Origin: Putridiphycobacter sp045110285
GTDB taxonomy: Bacteria; Bacteroidota; Bacteroidia; Flavobacteriales_D; Crocinitomicaceae
Direction: 5' to 3'
Assembly (NCBI GenBank): GCA_045110285.1
Contig: JBGCGA010000047.1
Coordinates: 10,739-74,738, forward strand
DNA: 64,000 nt
Part shown: positions 51,301 through 60,027 of the stretch, piece after piece
Layout: each line of letters starts with the position of its first letter
How positions within the stretch are numbered: the stretch's first letter is position 1
Translations under genes and position numbers: made by a program
The notes under the pieces: generated by a model
Databases searched by the model: none
Told to the model about the DNA's origin: nothing
The model's input: the letters and a program-made list of their open reading frames with translations, nothing else

Positions 51301-52344
51301 ACCATAACCTTTAAATCCTCCCATGTCTTCATCAAAATTGTCACCGTTGTAGCAGTATCCTAGTCCTCGTGAAACATCACAGCCAACATAATCATCATTG
51401 GGTCCACCTAATGCTACATCTACCATAACTCCAAAATAAGTGTTGTATAAAGTTTGAGTCGATCTATTTATTAATTCATAATTGTAAAAGGTCATATTAT
51501 CAATTTCATTATTGGTTGCAAAAGCAAAAGCTTGCGCTCTGATTTCCATTCCTAAAGGATCTCCGCCTGTTTCAGTATGTATATTTCCTTTATCATTCAT
51601 AATCCACCAAAGCGTTTCATCACCAAATAAAGTCACTTCTCTGCTATTTTGGCACTCAACATCTTTAGCAATATCGTACCATGGATAATCACCGTCATTA
51701 ATTGGGTCATACAAGCCATTTTTTCCACCAGGAGCAAGAGGGTTATCGTAAAAAGGGGCTAAATAGTACGGTTGATCCAGAGTGACATCACCATGAGCAG
51801 GCCACTCTAATATTGAAGCGGGAATTTCGTATTCAGGAAAGTTTTTTGATTGCGTATTTGTTCCATTAGCATTATCAGCTAGTCCAGCATTATACCAGCT
51901 ACTAAATTGCTGGACCTCCTCTTTGGAAATTTTAAAATGTCTATCAAATTCGTTACACACTTCAGGAGTAATTTCGGCAGTTCCGTCGGTTGTTAGTGGC
52001 CCTGTCCAATAATCTTGGCCACTTCTATACCTTAATGCGGCTAATTTTAACTGACCATTAAAGTCTAACCCACCCAACCAGAGCGAGGATGTAAATAGGG
52101 CCATAATTCCTGACCCTTTAGGTACCTCATAAATACTGTTGTTTTGTCCTTGAATTTGCCATAAATTGCCAGCTGTATGAATTAATGCTTTGACATTGTT
52201 AAGCTCAAGAAAAATAGAACCTGTGGGAGAAACACATCCTGCAGCTCGGCTTTCGATACCTGGGACTGTTGGAAATCCCAAATTACTAACTTGAGCAAAC
52301 CCAAAATTTGCGATAAAGATGAAAAGGAATCCTAAATATTTCAT
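48301..52344 (-). CDS. giant T9SS type A cargo protein, paralogue of the 14393 gene
   Basis: A 1347-residue secreted protein: signal peptide (KYLGFLFIFIANFGFAQ), a region at about 60-560 homologous to the 14393 protein (shared block at 181-221, from WPAHGDVTL to DGDYP), then about 650 further residues of unassigned beta-rich sequence, and a T9SS-type tail from about 1255 (NIVPNPYYGYSSYEESRLDK, GVYIVHIEVPG). Function unknown; the repeated 'DPI.DGDYP' and calcium-like acidic loops suggest an extracellular adhesive or structural role (inference). It is a single-gene unit. Confidence 0.88.
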   Translation of the reverse strand: MKYLGFLFIFIANFGFAQVSNLGFPTVPGIESRAAGCVSPTGSIFLELNNVKALIHTAGNLWQIQGQNNSIYEVPKGSGIMALFTSSLWLGGLDFNGQLKLAALRYRSGQDYWTGPLTTDGTAEITPEVCNEFDRHFKISKEEVQQFSSWYNAGLADNANGTNTQSKNFPEYEIPASILEWPAHGDVTLDQPYYLAPFYDNPLAPGGKNGLYDPINDGDYPWYDIAKDVECQNSREVTLFGDETLWWIMNDKGNIHTETGGDPLGMEIRAQAFAFATNNEIDNMTFYNYELINRSTQTLYNTYFGVMVDVALGGPNDDYVGCDVSRGLGYCYNGDNFDEDMGGFKGYGDMPAAVGVDFFEGPYQDNDEIDNPLTENITEAQNQNGIPYKGLGIGYGDGVVDNERFGMRRFLYYNNIGTGNINQTDPQIAIDYYRYLTGFWKDGSPFVYGGSGHSSDAGANTSVLADFMFPGTTDPLGWGTGGVPQESWTEESSNNIPFDRRFAQSAGPFILKPGAVNNITVGVVWARSTTGVPFESVVELQKADDKAQSLFDNCFKILEGPHAPDLNIQELENELIITILNPQGSNNLNESYSELDPEIINVDEDSIFDPNYRFQGYQVYQLASKDVASNELSNPAKARLVFQCDIEDDISTLVNYNFDLNMGAQVPTVEVKGNNEGIKHSFQITKDLFASGDTKLVNFKKYYFMAIAYASNNFKTYDPNVAGSLNGQKKPYLGSRKAAFGEVKAYLGIPHEPRVEGLGTTFGTYYGWSPQIKQIDGYGNGARVVNLTENTKRAILENGSVDIVEYAQGSGPIDVKVIDPLNLKPGKYDVKFEQGVDINWGGIDSTSTWSVTRDFDGQQETISSPFPIDLNTEVLFPQWGISVSIKQSKYMIDDPSLLQSFWWRTEPIYSEMTFSDSTGIWLQGMADSDLNYPTNWIRSGTNVAPTEDDPTCSADLWISNPCYYYDRDEFGSWKDMVGGSISPFKYVGYEIDGMPSGSPGDDPTTDNTEGYAKINSSFFRLLKLEHVHDVDIVITSDKTKWTKCVVLEMNHNENQTVGGSDVLEIRNQNSVNKEGKVISSEKGMGWFPGYAIDVANGQRLNMAFGENSWLPGDNGDDMIWNPTSNISTTTGVPILGGMHYVYVFNVRDGMPKYDEGKYMRSQLSLKTKSGHENVFENCMWVFAPILSENGTLLDSDVSIKARISKPYTTKEITNSNNGYPHYTFEINDSEAPRTNVTSELESLLDIINIVPNPYYGYSSYEESRLDKVVKITNLPKQCNIKIFNMSGQLIKQFTKDTDITSIDWSLTNEVGVPIASGVYIVHIEVPGVGEKILKWMCNMRREDFDNL

Positions 52345-52449
52345 ATGTTTTGCTGTGGTCTTATATGGGTCTTAAATTACTCAAAAAATGTTGATTTTAA
52401 AAAATCAAAGTTTGTAATACCTAAATTATTGATTTATCTATAATTCAAA

Positions 52450-52863
52450 TTACTTAATTAGTACGCCTTGCTTTTCAATAATAGGAATTTTAATAAAGTT
52501 GGATGGATTTACAGTTTCAGCTAAAAAAACAAATTTTTTATCGAATACTTGTCTTTTAATGTAATAACTCAACCAAAATTCATTTGTGATTCCAAATACA
52601 TTTTCCATTATCGGTTCAATTTTTGTATACTTTTTGGGCTGAACTGAGCCTAAACCATGTCTTAGAATGGATGTTTTAACTGATTCTCCTGAATTTCGGT
52701 TTATCCCATAACCTCTGGATGTCACAAGAACATTTTCAAGTTCTACTATCCCAAAATTTATCAAATAGACGTTAAATATTTCGCTTGTTTTTTCTTTGTT
52801 TAATTCTTTAACAATGGCTACACCAACATCTTTTACTTTTGGAAGGGCAATGTCTTTACGCAT
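52450..52863 (-). CDS. conserved Bacteroidota protein of unknown function
   Basis: A 137-residue cytoplasmic protein without signal peptide or membrane helix, opening RKDIALPKVKDVGVAIVKEL and containing VLVTSRGYG and KTSILRHGLGSVQPK. I recognise the pattern as a conserved Bacteroidota family sometimes misnamed after phenylalanyl-tRNA synthetase; it has no synthetase motif. It is well conserved in form but without a known role. Neighbours: giant T9SS gene downstream, serine hydrolase upstream (29-base gap). Confidence 0.75.
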   Translation of the reverse strand: MRKDIALPKVKDVGVAIVKELNKEKTSEIFNVYLINFGIVELENVLVTSRGYGINRNSGESVKTSILRHGLGSVQPKKYTKIEPIMENVFGITNEFWLSYYIKRQVFDKKFVFLAETVNPSNFIKIPIIEKQGVLIK

Positions 52864-52892
52864 ACAGTTTTTTGGAAAACAAATTTAGTGCA

Positions 52893-54113
52893 TTAATTCT
52901 TTTTGTACTCATCTAAAATTGTTAATCCTATTTGCACGTAATCTGGTGTTTCTGCTCTGTGCCCCTCTAGCGGATCATTTGTTTCAGTTGCGGTATTCTC
53001 CCAATTTGATAATGTGCCAGTTCCTGTGCGCACAATTACTAAGTTTTGAGAAGGAATAGAGATTATATATTGCCCCGACATACCTCTAAAATAAGTGACT
53101 TCGAAAGGAAAGCCTGTATAAATCCAATATTGAAAACCGTATAGTTGGTTAGGTTTACCATTTGGCTTTTTGATAGGAGCTAAAGTTTTGAATTCTGCAA
53201 TATAAGCACTGTCAACTATTTGCTTTCCCTTCCATTTTCCGGTTTGGTTTATTAAGCGGCCTAACCTTGCGAAATCTCGAGTAGTCGCATACAGGCAACA
53301 ATATGCTTTTTCTTCAGAATCTTTTCCATCAACTAAGCTCCATAGCGCATCAGATTCTGCACCTATTTTTTGCCATAATTTCTTAGAGGCATATTTTGAA
53401 ACAGATACATTAGTTGCCGCTTGTAAAATATACATCAATACCTGCGTATCGCCACTTTTATATCGCCATATATTTCCTGGCTCCTCTTCAATAATTCTTC
53501 TGTTTAAAGATAAGTCTCTTGCGTCTGTATCGTAGTATAATTCGGCGACATCACAAAAAGGATGGGAATAATTTTCGGACCAAGACAAACCGGAACTCAT
53601 GGTTAAAATATGGCGAATAGTGATATTTGCTTTTTCATCTTTAAATTCAGGTAAATAGTTTGCTACAGGCTCATCTATTGATTTAATGGCACCCTCTTCA
53701 ATAGCCACACCAATTAGTAATGCAATAACTGATTTTGACATTGAAAATGAATTACCAGTTTTATCAGCTGCGTGCGGCTCCCAGTATGATTCGTAAATAA
53801 TTGTATCTCCCCAAGCTACAATAAAAGAGGCAGGATTAAGTGTTTCAATAAATGCTTGATGAGTATTTGAAATTTTTGGTTGTTGCTCATCAGAAATAAT
53901 TTTCCACGGTTGAGCAACCCCTTTTGGTACAATGCGATTGTTAAAAATAGTATGATCATATATTGAAGGCCTTGGAATTCCGCGCAAATATGTTGAGGCA
54001 ATGCCCTTGTATATATAGGTTCTGCCAGACAGCAAAATAATCAGATTGGCGATAATGAACAGAGCTAAAACAACAAGTCCCACATATTTTAAAATCTTCA
54101 ATACTGTTTTCAT
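52893..54113 (-). CDS. serine hydrolase, beta-lactamase/DD-peptidase class C fold
   Basis: A 406-residue penicillin-binding-protein-like hydrolase. It has one N-terminal membrane helix (about 8-28) and then an extracytoplasmic catalytic domain with SxxK as Ser124-Met-Ser-Lys127 and Tyr-Lys-Ser at 218-220 as the second motif. Family members include esterases, DD-peptidases and beta-lactamases; the substrate is not evident. The lipB gene lies 20 bases upstream, so the two may share a transcript. Confidence 0.88.
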   Translation of the reverse strand: MKTVLKILKYVGLVVLALFIIANLIILLSGRTYIYKGIASTYLRGIPRPSIYDHTIFNNRIVPKGVAQPWKIISDEQQPKISNTHQAFIETLNPASFIVAWGDTIIYESYWEPHAADKTGNSFSMSKSVIALLIGVAIEEGAIKSIDEPVANYLPEFKDEKANITIRHILTMSSGLSWSENYSHPFCDVAELYYDTDARDLSLNRRIIEEEPGNIWRYKSGDTQVLMYILQAATNVSVSKYASKKLWQKIGAESDALWSLVDGKDSEEKAYCCLYATTRDFARLGRLINQTGKWKGKQIVDSAYIAEFKTLAPIKKPNGKPNQLYGFQYWIYTGFPFEVTYFRGMSGQYIISIPSQNLVIVRTGTGTLSNWENTATETNDPLEGHRAETPDYVQIGLTILDEYKKN

Positions 54114-54133
54114 AATTAGAAAGGTAGCAAAAT

Positions 54134-54829
54134 TTATTGGTAGCTAAAGTTAAACACCTCTGCTAGATTTGCTTTAAGAATTGGTTTTACCTCGGCAAGG
54201 CTGATTGATTTGTCTAGCTCTTTTTCCATTGAAGTTACTGATTTATCAGTAATTCCGCAGGGAACTATATTGTTAAAATAGTCCATATTTGGATTAACAT
54301 TTAACGCCAGGCCGTGCATGGTAACCCACCGTGAACTTTTTACACCCATTGCACAAATTTTGCGCTCTTTTGGTGTGCCAACATCTAGCCAAACACCTGT
54401 AGAGCCCTCAACTCTATCTCCTTCAATTCCAAAATGCCTAATGGTTAAAATAACGGCTTCTTCTAAAAAGCGCATGTATTTATGTATGTCTGTAAAAAAC
54501 CGGTCTAAATCTAATATGGGATAGGCTACTAATTGTCCAGGGCCATGATAAGTAATGTCACCACCGCGATTGATTTTATAGTAGCTGGCGTTTTTTTGCT
54601 TTAGAATAGCTTCAGAAATCAATAAGTTTTGTTCAGAACCACTTTTACCCAAAGTGTATACATGTGGGTGCTCGCAAAATAAAAGATGGTTTTGGGGCAA
54701 ATCAGTTGTTTCGCCTTTTCGGTGCGCAATTTTCAAATCGACTGATTTTTTGAAAAGCATTTCTTGATGGTCCCAAGCTTCTTTGTAATCAATCTGACTT
54801 AAATCAGTAAATATTACTTGATTTTTCAT
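54134..54829 (-). CDS. lipB: lipoyl(octanoyl) transferase
   Basis: Transfers octanoyl groups from acyl carrier protein to lipoate-dependent enzymes. The 231-residue protein has RGGDITYHGPGQLVAYPILD, the conserved Lys in AMGVKSSRWVTMHGLALN, and the catalytic Cys in VPCGITDKSV. I chose the ATG at 54829; the TTG at 54838 lies inside the -7 element (54836-54843). It is divergent from the cytochrome c peroxidase gene. Confidence 0.95.
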   Translation of the reverse strand: MKNQVIFTDLSQIDYKEAWDHQEMLFKKSVDLKIAHRKGETTDLPQNHLLFCEHPHVYTLGKSGSEQNLLISEAILKQKNASYYKINRGGDITYHGPGQLVAYPILDLDRFFTDIHKYMRFLEEAVILTIRHFGIEGDRVEGSTGVWLDVGTPKERKICAMGVKSSRWVTMHGLALNVNPNMDYFNNIVPCGITDKSVTSMEKELDKSISLAEVKPILKANLAEVFNFSYQ

Positions 54830-54835
54830 GCTGTG

Positions 54836-54843
54836 CAAAGATA
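54836..54843 (-). promoter_or_regulatory. -7 element for lipB
   Basis: Minus-strand TATCTTTG, 6 bases before the ATG; a very short leader. Confidence 0.55.
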
Positions 54844-54850
54844 TGGCATA

Positions 54851-54862
54851 ATTTAGATTAAT
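54851..54862. promoter_or_regulatory. possible half-operator shared with the imelysin cluster
   Basis: ATTTAGATTAAT is identical to a 12-base part of operator 2 at 18870-18892. It lies between the divergent lipB and cytochrome c peroxidase -7 elements, at nearly the same distance from the -7 as operator 1 (13 versus 14 bases). The right half is not palindromic. Confidence 0.35.
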
Positions 54863-54872
54863 AAAAATGTCG

Positions 54873-54880
54873 TATTTTTG
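54873..54880 (+). promoter_or_regulatory. -7 element for the cytochrome c peroxidase gene
   Basis: TATTTTTG, 10 bases before the ATG at 54891. It lies inside the frame opened by the ATG at 54867, so the later start is correct. Confidence 0.55.
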
Positions 54881-54890
54881 TGTTAATATA

Positions 54891-55994
54891 ATGAAATTTA
54901 GAAGCGTTTGTTTTTTTGTGATTAGCCTTTTACTGTTAAGTTCATGCAGAAAGGATAATATTGCCCTGAGTATAGGTTCAGTAACTCCTTATGCTGTAGA
55001 ATATCCGAATAATTTTAAACTTGTTCCGAAAATAAAAATACCAGCTGACAACCCAATGACAGTGCAAGGAGTAGAATTAGGGCGGAATTTATTTTACGAA
55101 ACTTTACTGTCAGGTGATAATACGCAGGCATGTGCTACATGCCATATGCCAGAAACAGGCTTTAATGATCCGTTGCAGTTTAGTGTTGGTATCGACGGTT
55201 TGGAAGGCAAAAGACATTCTATGCCTCTTTTCAATTTAGGATGGATGGATTCTTTATTTTGGGATGGACGTTCAAACTCATTAGAAGCTCAGGCACTAAT
55301 TCCAGTAACAGATGTTGTTGAAATGCATAATACGTGGCCTGCTGCAGTGGCAGCATTACAAGCAACTGATAGATACCCTTCATTGTTTAAAGCAGCTTTT
55401 GGAACCGATTCAATAACAAGCGATATAACTGCAAAAGCTTTGGCGCAATTTGAACGAACGCTAATCAGTGGAAATTCTGTTTTTGATAAACAACTGGAGG
55501 CCCAGTGGGCTATAGGCGCAGGAGGACTCACAGGTTCAGATTATTTTTTATTTATTGAAGGAAGAGATATTTTTGAAGGAGAGAGAGGAGATTGTGCGCA
55601 TTGTCATGGAGGTGTTTCCAACCCGTTGTTTACAGATAATGAATTTAGGAATAATGGCTTAGACGCATTAGTGGATCAAGATGATCCTGGTTTGGCGGGT
55701 GTTACTGGAGACCAAGCTGATTATGCAAAGTTTAAAACCCCGAGTGTAAGGAACTTGTTGTTTACCGCACCATATATGCATGATGGTCGGTTCAATACAA
55801 TTGATGAGGTGATTGACCACTACAGCGTTGGTCTAAAAGATTCACCAACCATAGATCCGTTTATGAAAAATGTTGACCAAGGAGGAGTTAATTTAACACC
55901 TAGTGAAAGAAGTGCGCTTAAATTCTTTCTAGAATGTCTGACAGATTCTAGCTTTGTGAAAAATCCAGCCTTTCAAGATCCTGAGCTGGACTAA
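54891..55994 (+). CDS. di-haem cytochrome c peroxidase (MauG/CcpA family), lipoprotein
   Basis: A 367-residue lipoprotein (lipobox LSSC) with two haem-c motifs, CATCH at 81-85 and CAHCH near 232, plus the FKTPSVRNLLFTAPYMHDGR segment of the family. It reduces H2O2 in the periplasm with electrons from small cytochromes c. The ATG at 54891 gives a clean lipoprotein signal peptide (KFRSVCFFVISLLLLSSC) and follows a -7 element, whereas the ATG at 54867 would sit upstream of it. A possible half-operator shared with the imelysin cluster is next to its promoter. Overlaps the convergent DUF4837 gene by 4 bases. Confidence 0.94.
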   Translation: MKFRSVCFFVISLLLLSSCRKDNIALSIGSVTPYAVEYPNNFKLVPKIKIPADNPMTVQGVELGRNLFYETLLSGDNTQACATCHMPETGFNDPLQFSVGIDGLEGKRHSMPLFNLGWMDSLFWDGRSNSLEAQALIPVTDVVEMHNTWPAAVAALQATDRYPSLFKAAFGTDSITSDITAKALAQFERTLISGNSVFDKQLEAQWAIGAGGLTGSDYFLFIEGRDIFEGERGDCAHCHGGVSNPLFTDNEFRNNGLDALVDQDDPGLAGVTGDQADYAKFKTPSVRNLLFTAPYMHDGRFNTIDEVIDHYSVGLKDSPTIDPFMKNVDQGGVNLTPSERSALKFFLECLTDSSFVKNPAFQDPELD

Positions 55995-57082
55995 TCAACT
56001 ATTGATATTGTAGTTAAAATAGCTTTAGCTGATCTAATTAATTCTCTCTTATCAAAGTTTAAGGCATAAATGTATACCAGAGCATGAACTACGGTTCCTC
56101 TTGTTGGGTGTTGAATAGCATACTGCAAGAATGGGCCTCCACCACTTGCAGCCATATTCCCTTTATGTTTCCACAAGCCTTCAATCAATAGAGCATTTGC
56201 ACTTCCTACCATAATTTCAGTCGCTTTAGGTGCCCTCGTTTCAAAATACTCCGTTCCCATATAAGAGTTTTCAAGAACGCCTTTAACCGCATATTTTAGA
56301 GTGCTATCACGCTCCTTTAATATGTTTTCTAGCGTCATGCTTTCTTCGTTTACATATTCACTTTCCCAAACAACAATTCCTTTTTTTGCCCAGTAGGTTC
56401 CTCCTTTGGCTCCAGTATTTGGATTGTCTGCTAAAGTTTTACTGTTTTTATCAAGGGCATGAATAATACTATCTAAATCAGTTTCGTAGCTAGCAGAGCT
56501 AGGAACAGAAATACTAATACCAAATTTTTCCTCGGCAACTTTATTAAACCCTTCTAACCTGTCAAAACTATACTTAGCTGCTAATCTTTGGTCCTCTTGG
56601 CTATCAAAAACAGCTATATATGTTGGTAATTCTGCTTCAAAAAATGCTTTTATTCTTTCAATATTCGAATCTTTTACAATGATATAAACTTGTCCTTGCG
56701 ACTTATAATTTTGCTTGACAACTATTTCGGTTTCTGTTAAATCACTTTCAGGCGCATATATTATTTTCAGTATGTTTCTGTTTTTTAACCCTAGGGAGTT
56801 AATTGCTGATGGATCTTGCTGTAAAAAATCTAATATTGGTTCTGGTCCAATAAATGGACCTTTTGCATGCTTTGCGAAATGTTTAATAAAAACTTCTCTT
56901 AGTCCTTCATTCCAAATGTTATCATCTACTGATACTAACACTCTACCTATTGGACCTGTTGCCTTTGGCAGAGTTCCTGTAACATTACTTGGCTGTGATA
57001 TTACGGAAGGTGTTTCCGCAGCTTCTTGTTCGCAGCTCGAGAAGGTCAAACCGATTATTAATACTAAAAATATACTTTTCAT
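55991..57082 (-). CDS. DUF4837 lipoprotein
   Basis: A 363-residue lipoprotein (lipobox FSSC) of the Bacteroidota DUF4837 family. Characteristic segments are GRVLVSVDDNIWNEGLREVF at about 46-65 and LIEGLWKHKGNMAASGGGPF near 305. Function unknown. It is the last gene of the tatA-gatA-lytic transglycosylase operon (12-base gap), which points to an envelope role. Confidence 0.88.
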   Translation of the reverse strand: MKSIFLVLIIGLTFSSCEQEAAETPSVISQPSNVTGTLPKATGPIGRVLVSVDDNIWNEGLREVFIKHFAKHAKGPFIGPEPILDFLQQDPSAINSLGLKNRNILKIIYAPESDLTETEIVVKQNYKSQGQVYIIVKDSNIERIKAFFEAELPTYIAVFDSQEDQRLAAKYSFDRLEGFNKVAEEKFGISISVPSSASYETDLDSIIHALDKNSKTLADNPNTGAKGGTYWAKKGIVVWESEYVNEESMTLENILKERDSTLKYAVKGVLENSYMGTEYFETRAPKATEIMVGSANALLIEGLWKHKGNMAASGGGPFLQYAIQHPTRGTVVHALVYIYALNFDKRELIRSAKAILTTISIVD

Positions 57083-57094
57083 ATTGGGTAAAAT

Positions 57095-58594
57095 TTATTT
57101 AAAACCTACTTTGATTTTCTGACCCGGCTTCATCCTTTTCGGGTTTAAATCTTTATTCATTGCCTGCAAATCAGCAAAATTTATGCCTAATTTCTGACTA
57201 ACAGTCCAAAGGCTTTCCCCTGATTTTAACGTATAATATTTGTAATGACCAGAAGGGCTTGTTGTGGTAGGTCTAGAACTTGACTTTGCACTTTGTTTTG
57301 CACTTTTTGACGAAATATTTGATTGATCAAATTCTTGAATAACCCTTTTTTCAGGAATCATAATAACTATTTTTTGACCAGGGTAAATCGTAGAGTTTCT
57401 TAAGCCGTTCCACTCTCTAATATCTTGCAGCGAAACATCATAGATAAATGCCACATCAGCTAAAGTTTGGTCAGGTGTTACTTTGTGTATTTTCTTTTTC
57501 TGTAATATCACGTAATTTTCACCAATCGATTCTAAATAAGTTTGATATGTATACAATTCTTGCTCTTTTTCAAAAAAAGCAGTTAATTTATTAATTGGAA
57601 GAGCAATGCATTGCGCCGGTTCTGTTTCCGGAATGATGTCTGTTTTATATTGTGGATTTAGTTTTTTAAAATCTGTTGCTGGAATTCCCAAAATCGAATC
57701 AATATGAGAAATTCTAACCGATTGCTTAAGACATACTGTGTCGATTTGATGGAAGTAGACGGTAGCTTGCTTTGGAATAATTTGGTGCGACTCAAAATAG
57801 GTCATCATGTATAGAGCAGCATAAAAATTAGGAACATATTGCTGGGTTTCACGAGGCAAAAAAGGCCGAATTGCCCAATAGTTTGTTTGGTTTCCTGCCC
57901 GCCTAATGGCTTTATTAACATTTCCTGGACCACAATTATAAGCTGAAAGGGCCAATTCCCAGTCGCCGTATAAATTGTACAAATACTTTAAGTATTGGCA
58001 TGCTGCTTCAGTTGATTTTTCTGGGTGTGATCTGTCATCAACATATGAGTCGGCATGCAAGCCAAGAGACCTGCCGGTAGGGTACATGATTTGCCATAAA
58101 CCAGTTGCACCTGCCCACGATTTATTGTTTGGTATTAATGCACTTTCAATAATGGGTAAATATTTTAATTCAAGTGGTAAATTATGTTTGCTAAGTATGG
58201 TTTCAAACATTGGAAAGTACAGTTTGGATCGACCAATAATTACAGAAGTATATCTATTTCTTTTTGATACAAAATACTTGATTGTTTTAAGTACTTCAGG
58301 ATTGTTTCTAGCATCAAAAGGGGTTGAATTTGCCAATTCATCCAGCCGCTGGAAATAGATCGTATCATTAAATTTTGTGGCAGACTCGTCAGCTTTTCCA
58401 AGCTCATCAATCATTCCGTAAGCTTCTTTGCTACCCCAAGTTTCTCTATAGTATTCAAACAATGAATTTTCAACAGTGGCTAAAAAAGTTTCTGTCTGAA
58501 AAGTATCTGTAAAGACAGTAGTTGCTCCTTGCCCTTGCGCGTACGATAGACACGTAAACCAAAACGAAAGGCATATTATAGAGCACTTTTGCAT
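57095..58594 (-). CDS. lytic murein transglycosylase with two LysM domains (MltD-like)
   Basis: A 499-residue exported enzyme cleaving peptidoglycan glycan strands. It has a signal peptide (1-20), a goose-type lysozyme/SLT domain at about 130-270 with catalytic Glu150 in IIESALIP, the AGATGLWQIM segment (161-170) and SAYNCGPGNVNKAIRRA. LysM domains lie at about 355-400 and 450-499 (SGESLWTVSQKLGINFADLQ). It begins 10 bases after gatA. Confidence 0.94.
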   Translation of the reverse strand: MQKCSIICLSFWFTCLSYAQGQGATTVFTDTFQTETFLATVENSLFEYYRETWGSKEAYGMIDELGKADESATKFNDTIYFQRLDELANSTPFDARNNPEVLKTIKYFVSKRNRYTSVIIGRSKLYFPMFETILSKHNLPLELKYLPIIESALIPNNKSWAGATGLWQIMYPTGRSLGLHADSYVDDRSHPEKSTEAACQYLKYLYNLYGDWELALSAYNCGPGNVNKAIRRAGNQTNYWAIRPFLPRETQQYVPNFYAALYMMTYFESHQIIPKQATVYFHQIDTVCLKQSVRISHIDSILGIPATDFKKLNPQYKTDIIPETEPAQCIALPINKLTAFFEKEQELYTYQTYLESIGENYVILQKKKIHKVTPDQTLADVAFIYDVSLQDIREWNGLRNSTIYPGQKIVIMIPEKRVIQEFDQSNISSKSAKQSAKSSSRPTTTSPSGHYKYYTLKSGESLWTVSQKLGINFADLQAMNKDLNPKRMKPGQKIKVGFK

Positions 58595-58604
58595 AGTGGG
58601 TTAT

Positions 58605-60020
58605 TTATTTTAGCTTAGACATCATATAGTCAGAAATTGACAATAATTCACCTTCTTTAAAATGTTTGCCAATTAGCTGTAAGCCATAAGGTAATCCGTT
58701 TGAATGCTTACCAACAGGCAATGAAATGGCTGGGTTTCCTGCTAAATTTGCTTGAACGGTAAAAATATCCTGCAAATACATTTGAATATTGTCTTTTACT
58801 CCATCAATTTCAAACGCTGTAGTTGGCGTTGTTGGAAGTAATAATATATCAAAATTAGCTAATAATTCATTGGTTTTATTTTGAATCACACGTCTTACCT
58901 TTTGCCCTTTTGTATAATAGGCATCATAGTAACCATGTGATAACACAAAAGTTCCCAACATAATTCTGCGCTTTACTTCTTCTCCAAAGCCTTCGCTTCG
59001 CGATTTTTTATAGGTTTCTTCTACACCCTTTACATTTTCAGCTAGTTTACCAAAATGGACTCCTGTGTAGCGAGCAAGGTTTGAAGAGGCTTCTGCTGTG
59101 GTTAAAACATAATACGTTGGTACCATTTCAGCAAGGTAAGGAAAGCTAACAGGTTCAACAGTGTGGCCAGCTACTTTTAATTTTTCAATAGAATCGATTA
59201 GTTTTTCTTTAATTTCAGGATCCAACCCTTTTGATTCGAGACATTCAGAAATATAGCCAATTTTTAGTTTTTTATCACCAATTTTTTCAATAGGTATTTC
59301 GGCAACATTCTCTTGTCGAACCGTACTGTCATACTCATCTTTACCAGCCATTACTGATGTTAAAAGTGCGGCATCAGAAACTGTATTTGTAAAAGGTCCA
59401 ATTTGATCGAATGAAGAAGCGTAAGCTAATAAACCATAGCGCGAAATCATTCCGTAAGTGGGCTTATATCCTATTACTCCGGTAAAAGAAGCTGGTTGAC
59501 GAATTGACCCACCTGTATCGCTTCCTAAACTTGCCGTGCATAATCCAGCAGCAACTGCTGCTGCCGACCCGCCAGAAGATCCACCAGGGACTCTATTTTC
59601 ATCAAAAGGATTCAGAACATTACCAAATGCTGAGTTTTCATTTGAACTCCCCATGGCAAATTCATCACAGTTTAGTCTACCAATAATAATAGCATCTTCG
59701 TCCAATAAACGCTGCACAGCTGTTGCTGTGTAAATCGACTCAAAACCATCTAAAATTTTTGATGATGCAGATACTTTATGGTTTTTATAGGCAAGATTGT
59801 CTTTAAGACCTATGACCATTCCAGCTAATTTACCAGCCGAATTATTTTTAAGTTTTTCATCAACCTCTTTTGCTTTCGCCAAAGCAGAATCTGTAAACAC
59901 CTCTAAAAAAGCATTTAAATGTTTTTTATCGTCTATCTCCTTCAAATAAGAGTTGACAATATCAACAACAGAACTACCACTTTTAAGTGTTTCTTGAATA
60001 TCGGTAAAAGATTGATGCAT
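58605..60020 (-). CDS. gatA: Asp-tRNA(Asn)/Glu-tRNA(Gln) amidotransferase subunit A
   Basis: Glutaminase subunit of the GatCAB complex that converts misacylated Glu-tRNA(Gln)/Asp-tRNA(Asn). The 471-residue protein has the amidase-signature Ser-cisSer-Lys triad as Lys73, Ser148 and Ser172, in GLKDNLAYK, PGGSSGGSAAA and GSDTGGSIRQPASF. I chose the ATG at 60020 (MHQSFTDIQ), since the longer frame to 60074 would overlap tatA. gatB and gatC are not in the window. tatA is 7 bases upstream. Confidence 0.95.
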   Translation of the reverse strand: MHQSFTDIQETLKSGSSVVDIVNSYLKEIDDKKHLNAFLEVFTDSALAKAKEVDEKLKNNSAGKLAGMVIGLKDNLAYKNHKVSASSKILDGFESIYTATAVQRLLDEDAIIIGRLNCDEFAMGSSNENSAFGNVLNPFDENRVPGGSSGGSAAAVAAGLCTASLGSDTGGSIRQPASFTGVIGYKPTYGMISRYGLLAYASSFDQIGPFTNTVSDAALLTSVMAGKDEYDSTVRQENVAEIPIEKIGDKKLKIGYISECLESKGLDPEIKEKLIDSIEKLKVAGHTVEPVSFPYLAEMVPTYYVLTTAEASSNLARYTGVHFGKLAENVKGVEETYKKSRSEGFGEEVKRRIMLGTFVLSHGYYDAYYTKGQKVRRVIQNKTNELLANFDILLLPTTPTTAFEIDGVKDNIQMYLQDIFTVQANLAGNPAISLPVGKHSNGLPYGLQLIGKHFKEGELLSISDYMMSKLK

Positions 60021-60027
60021 TGAAAAG

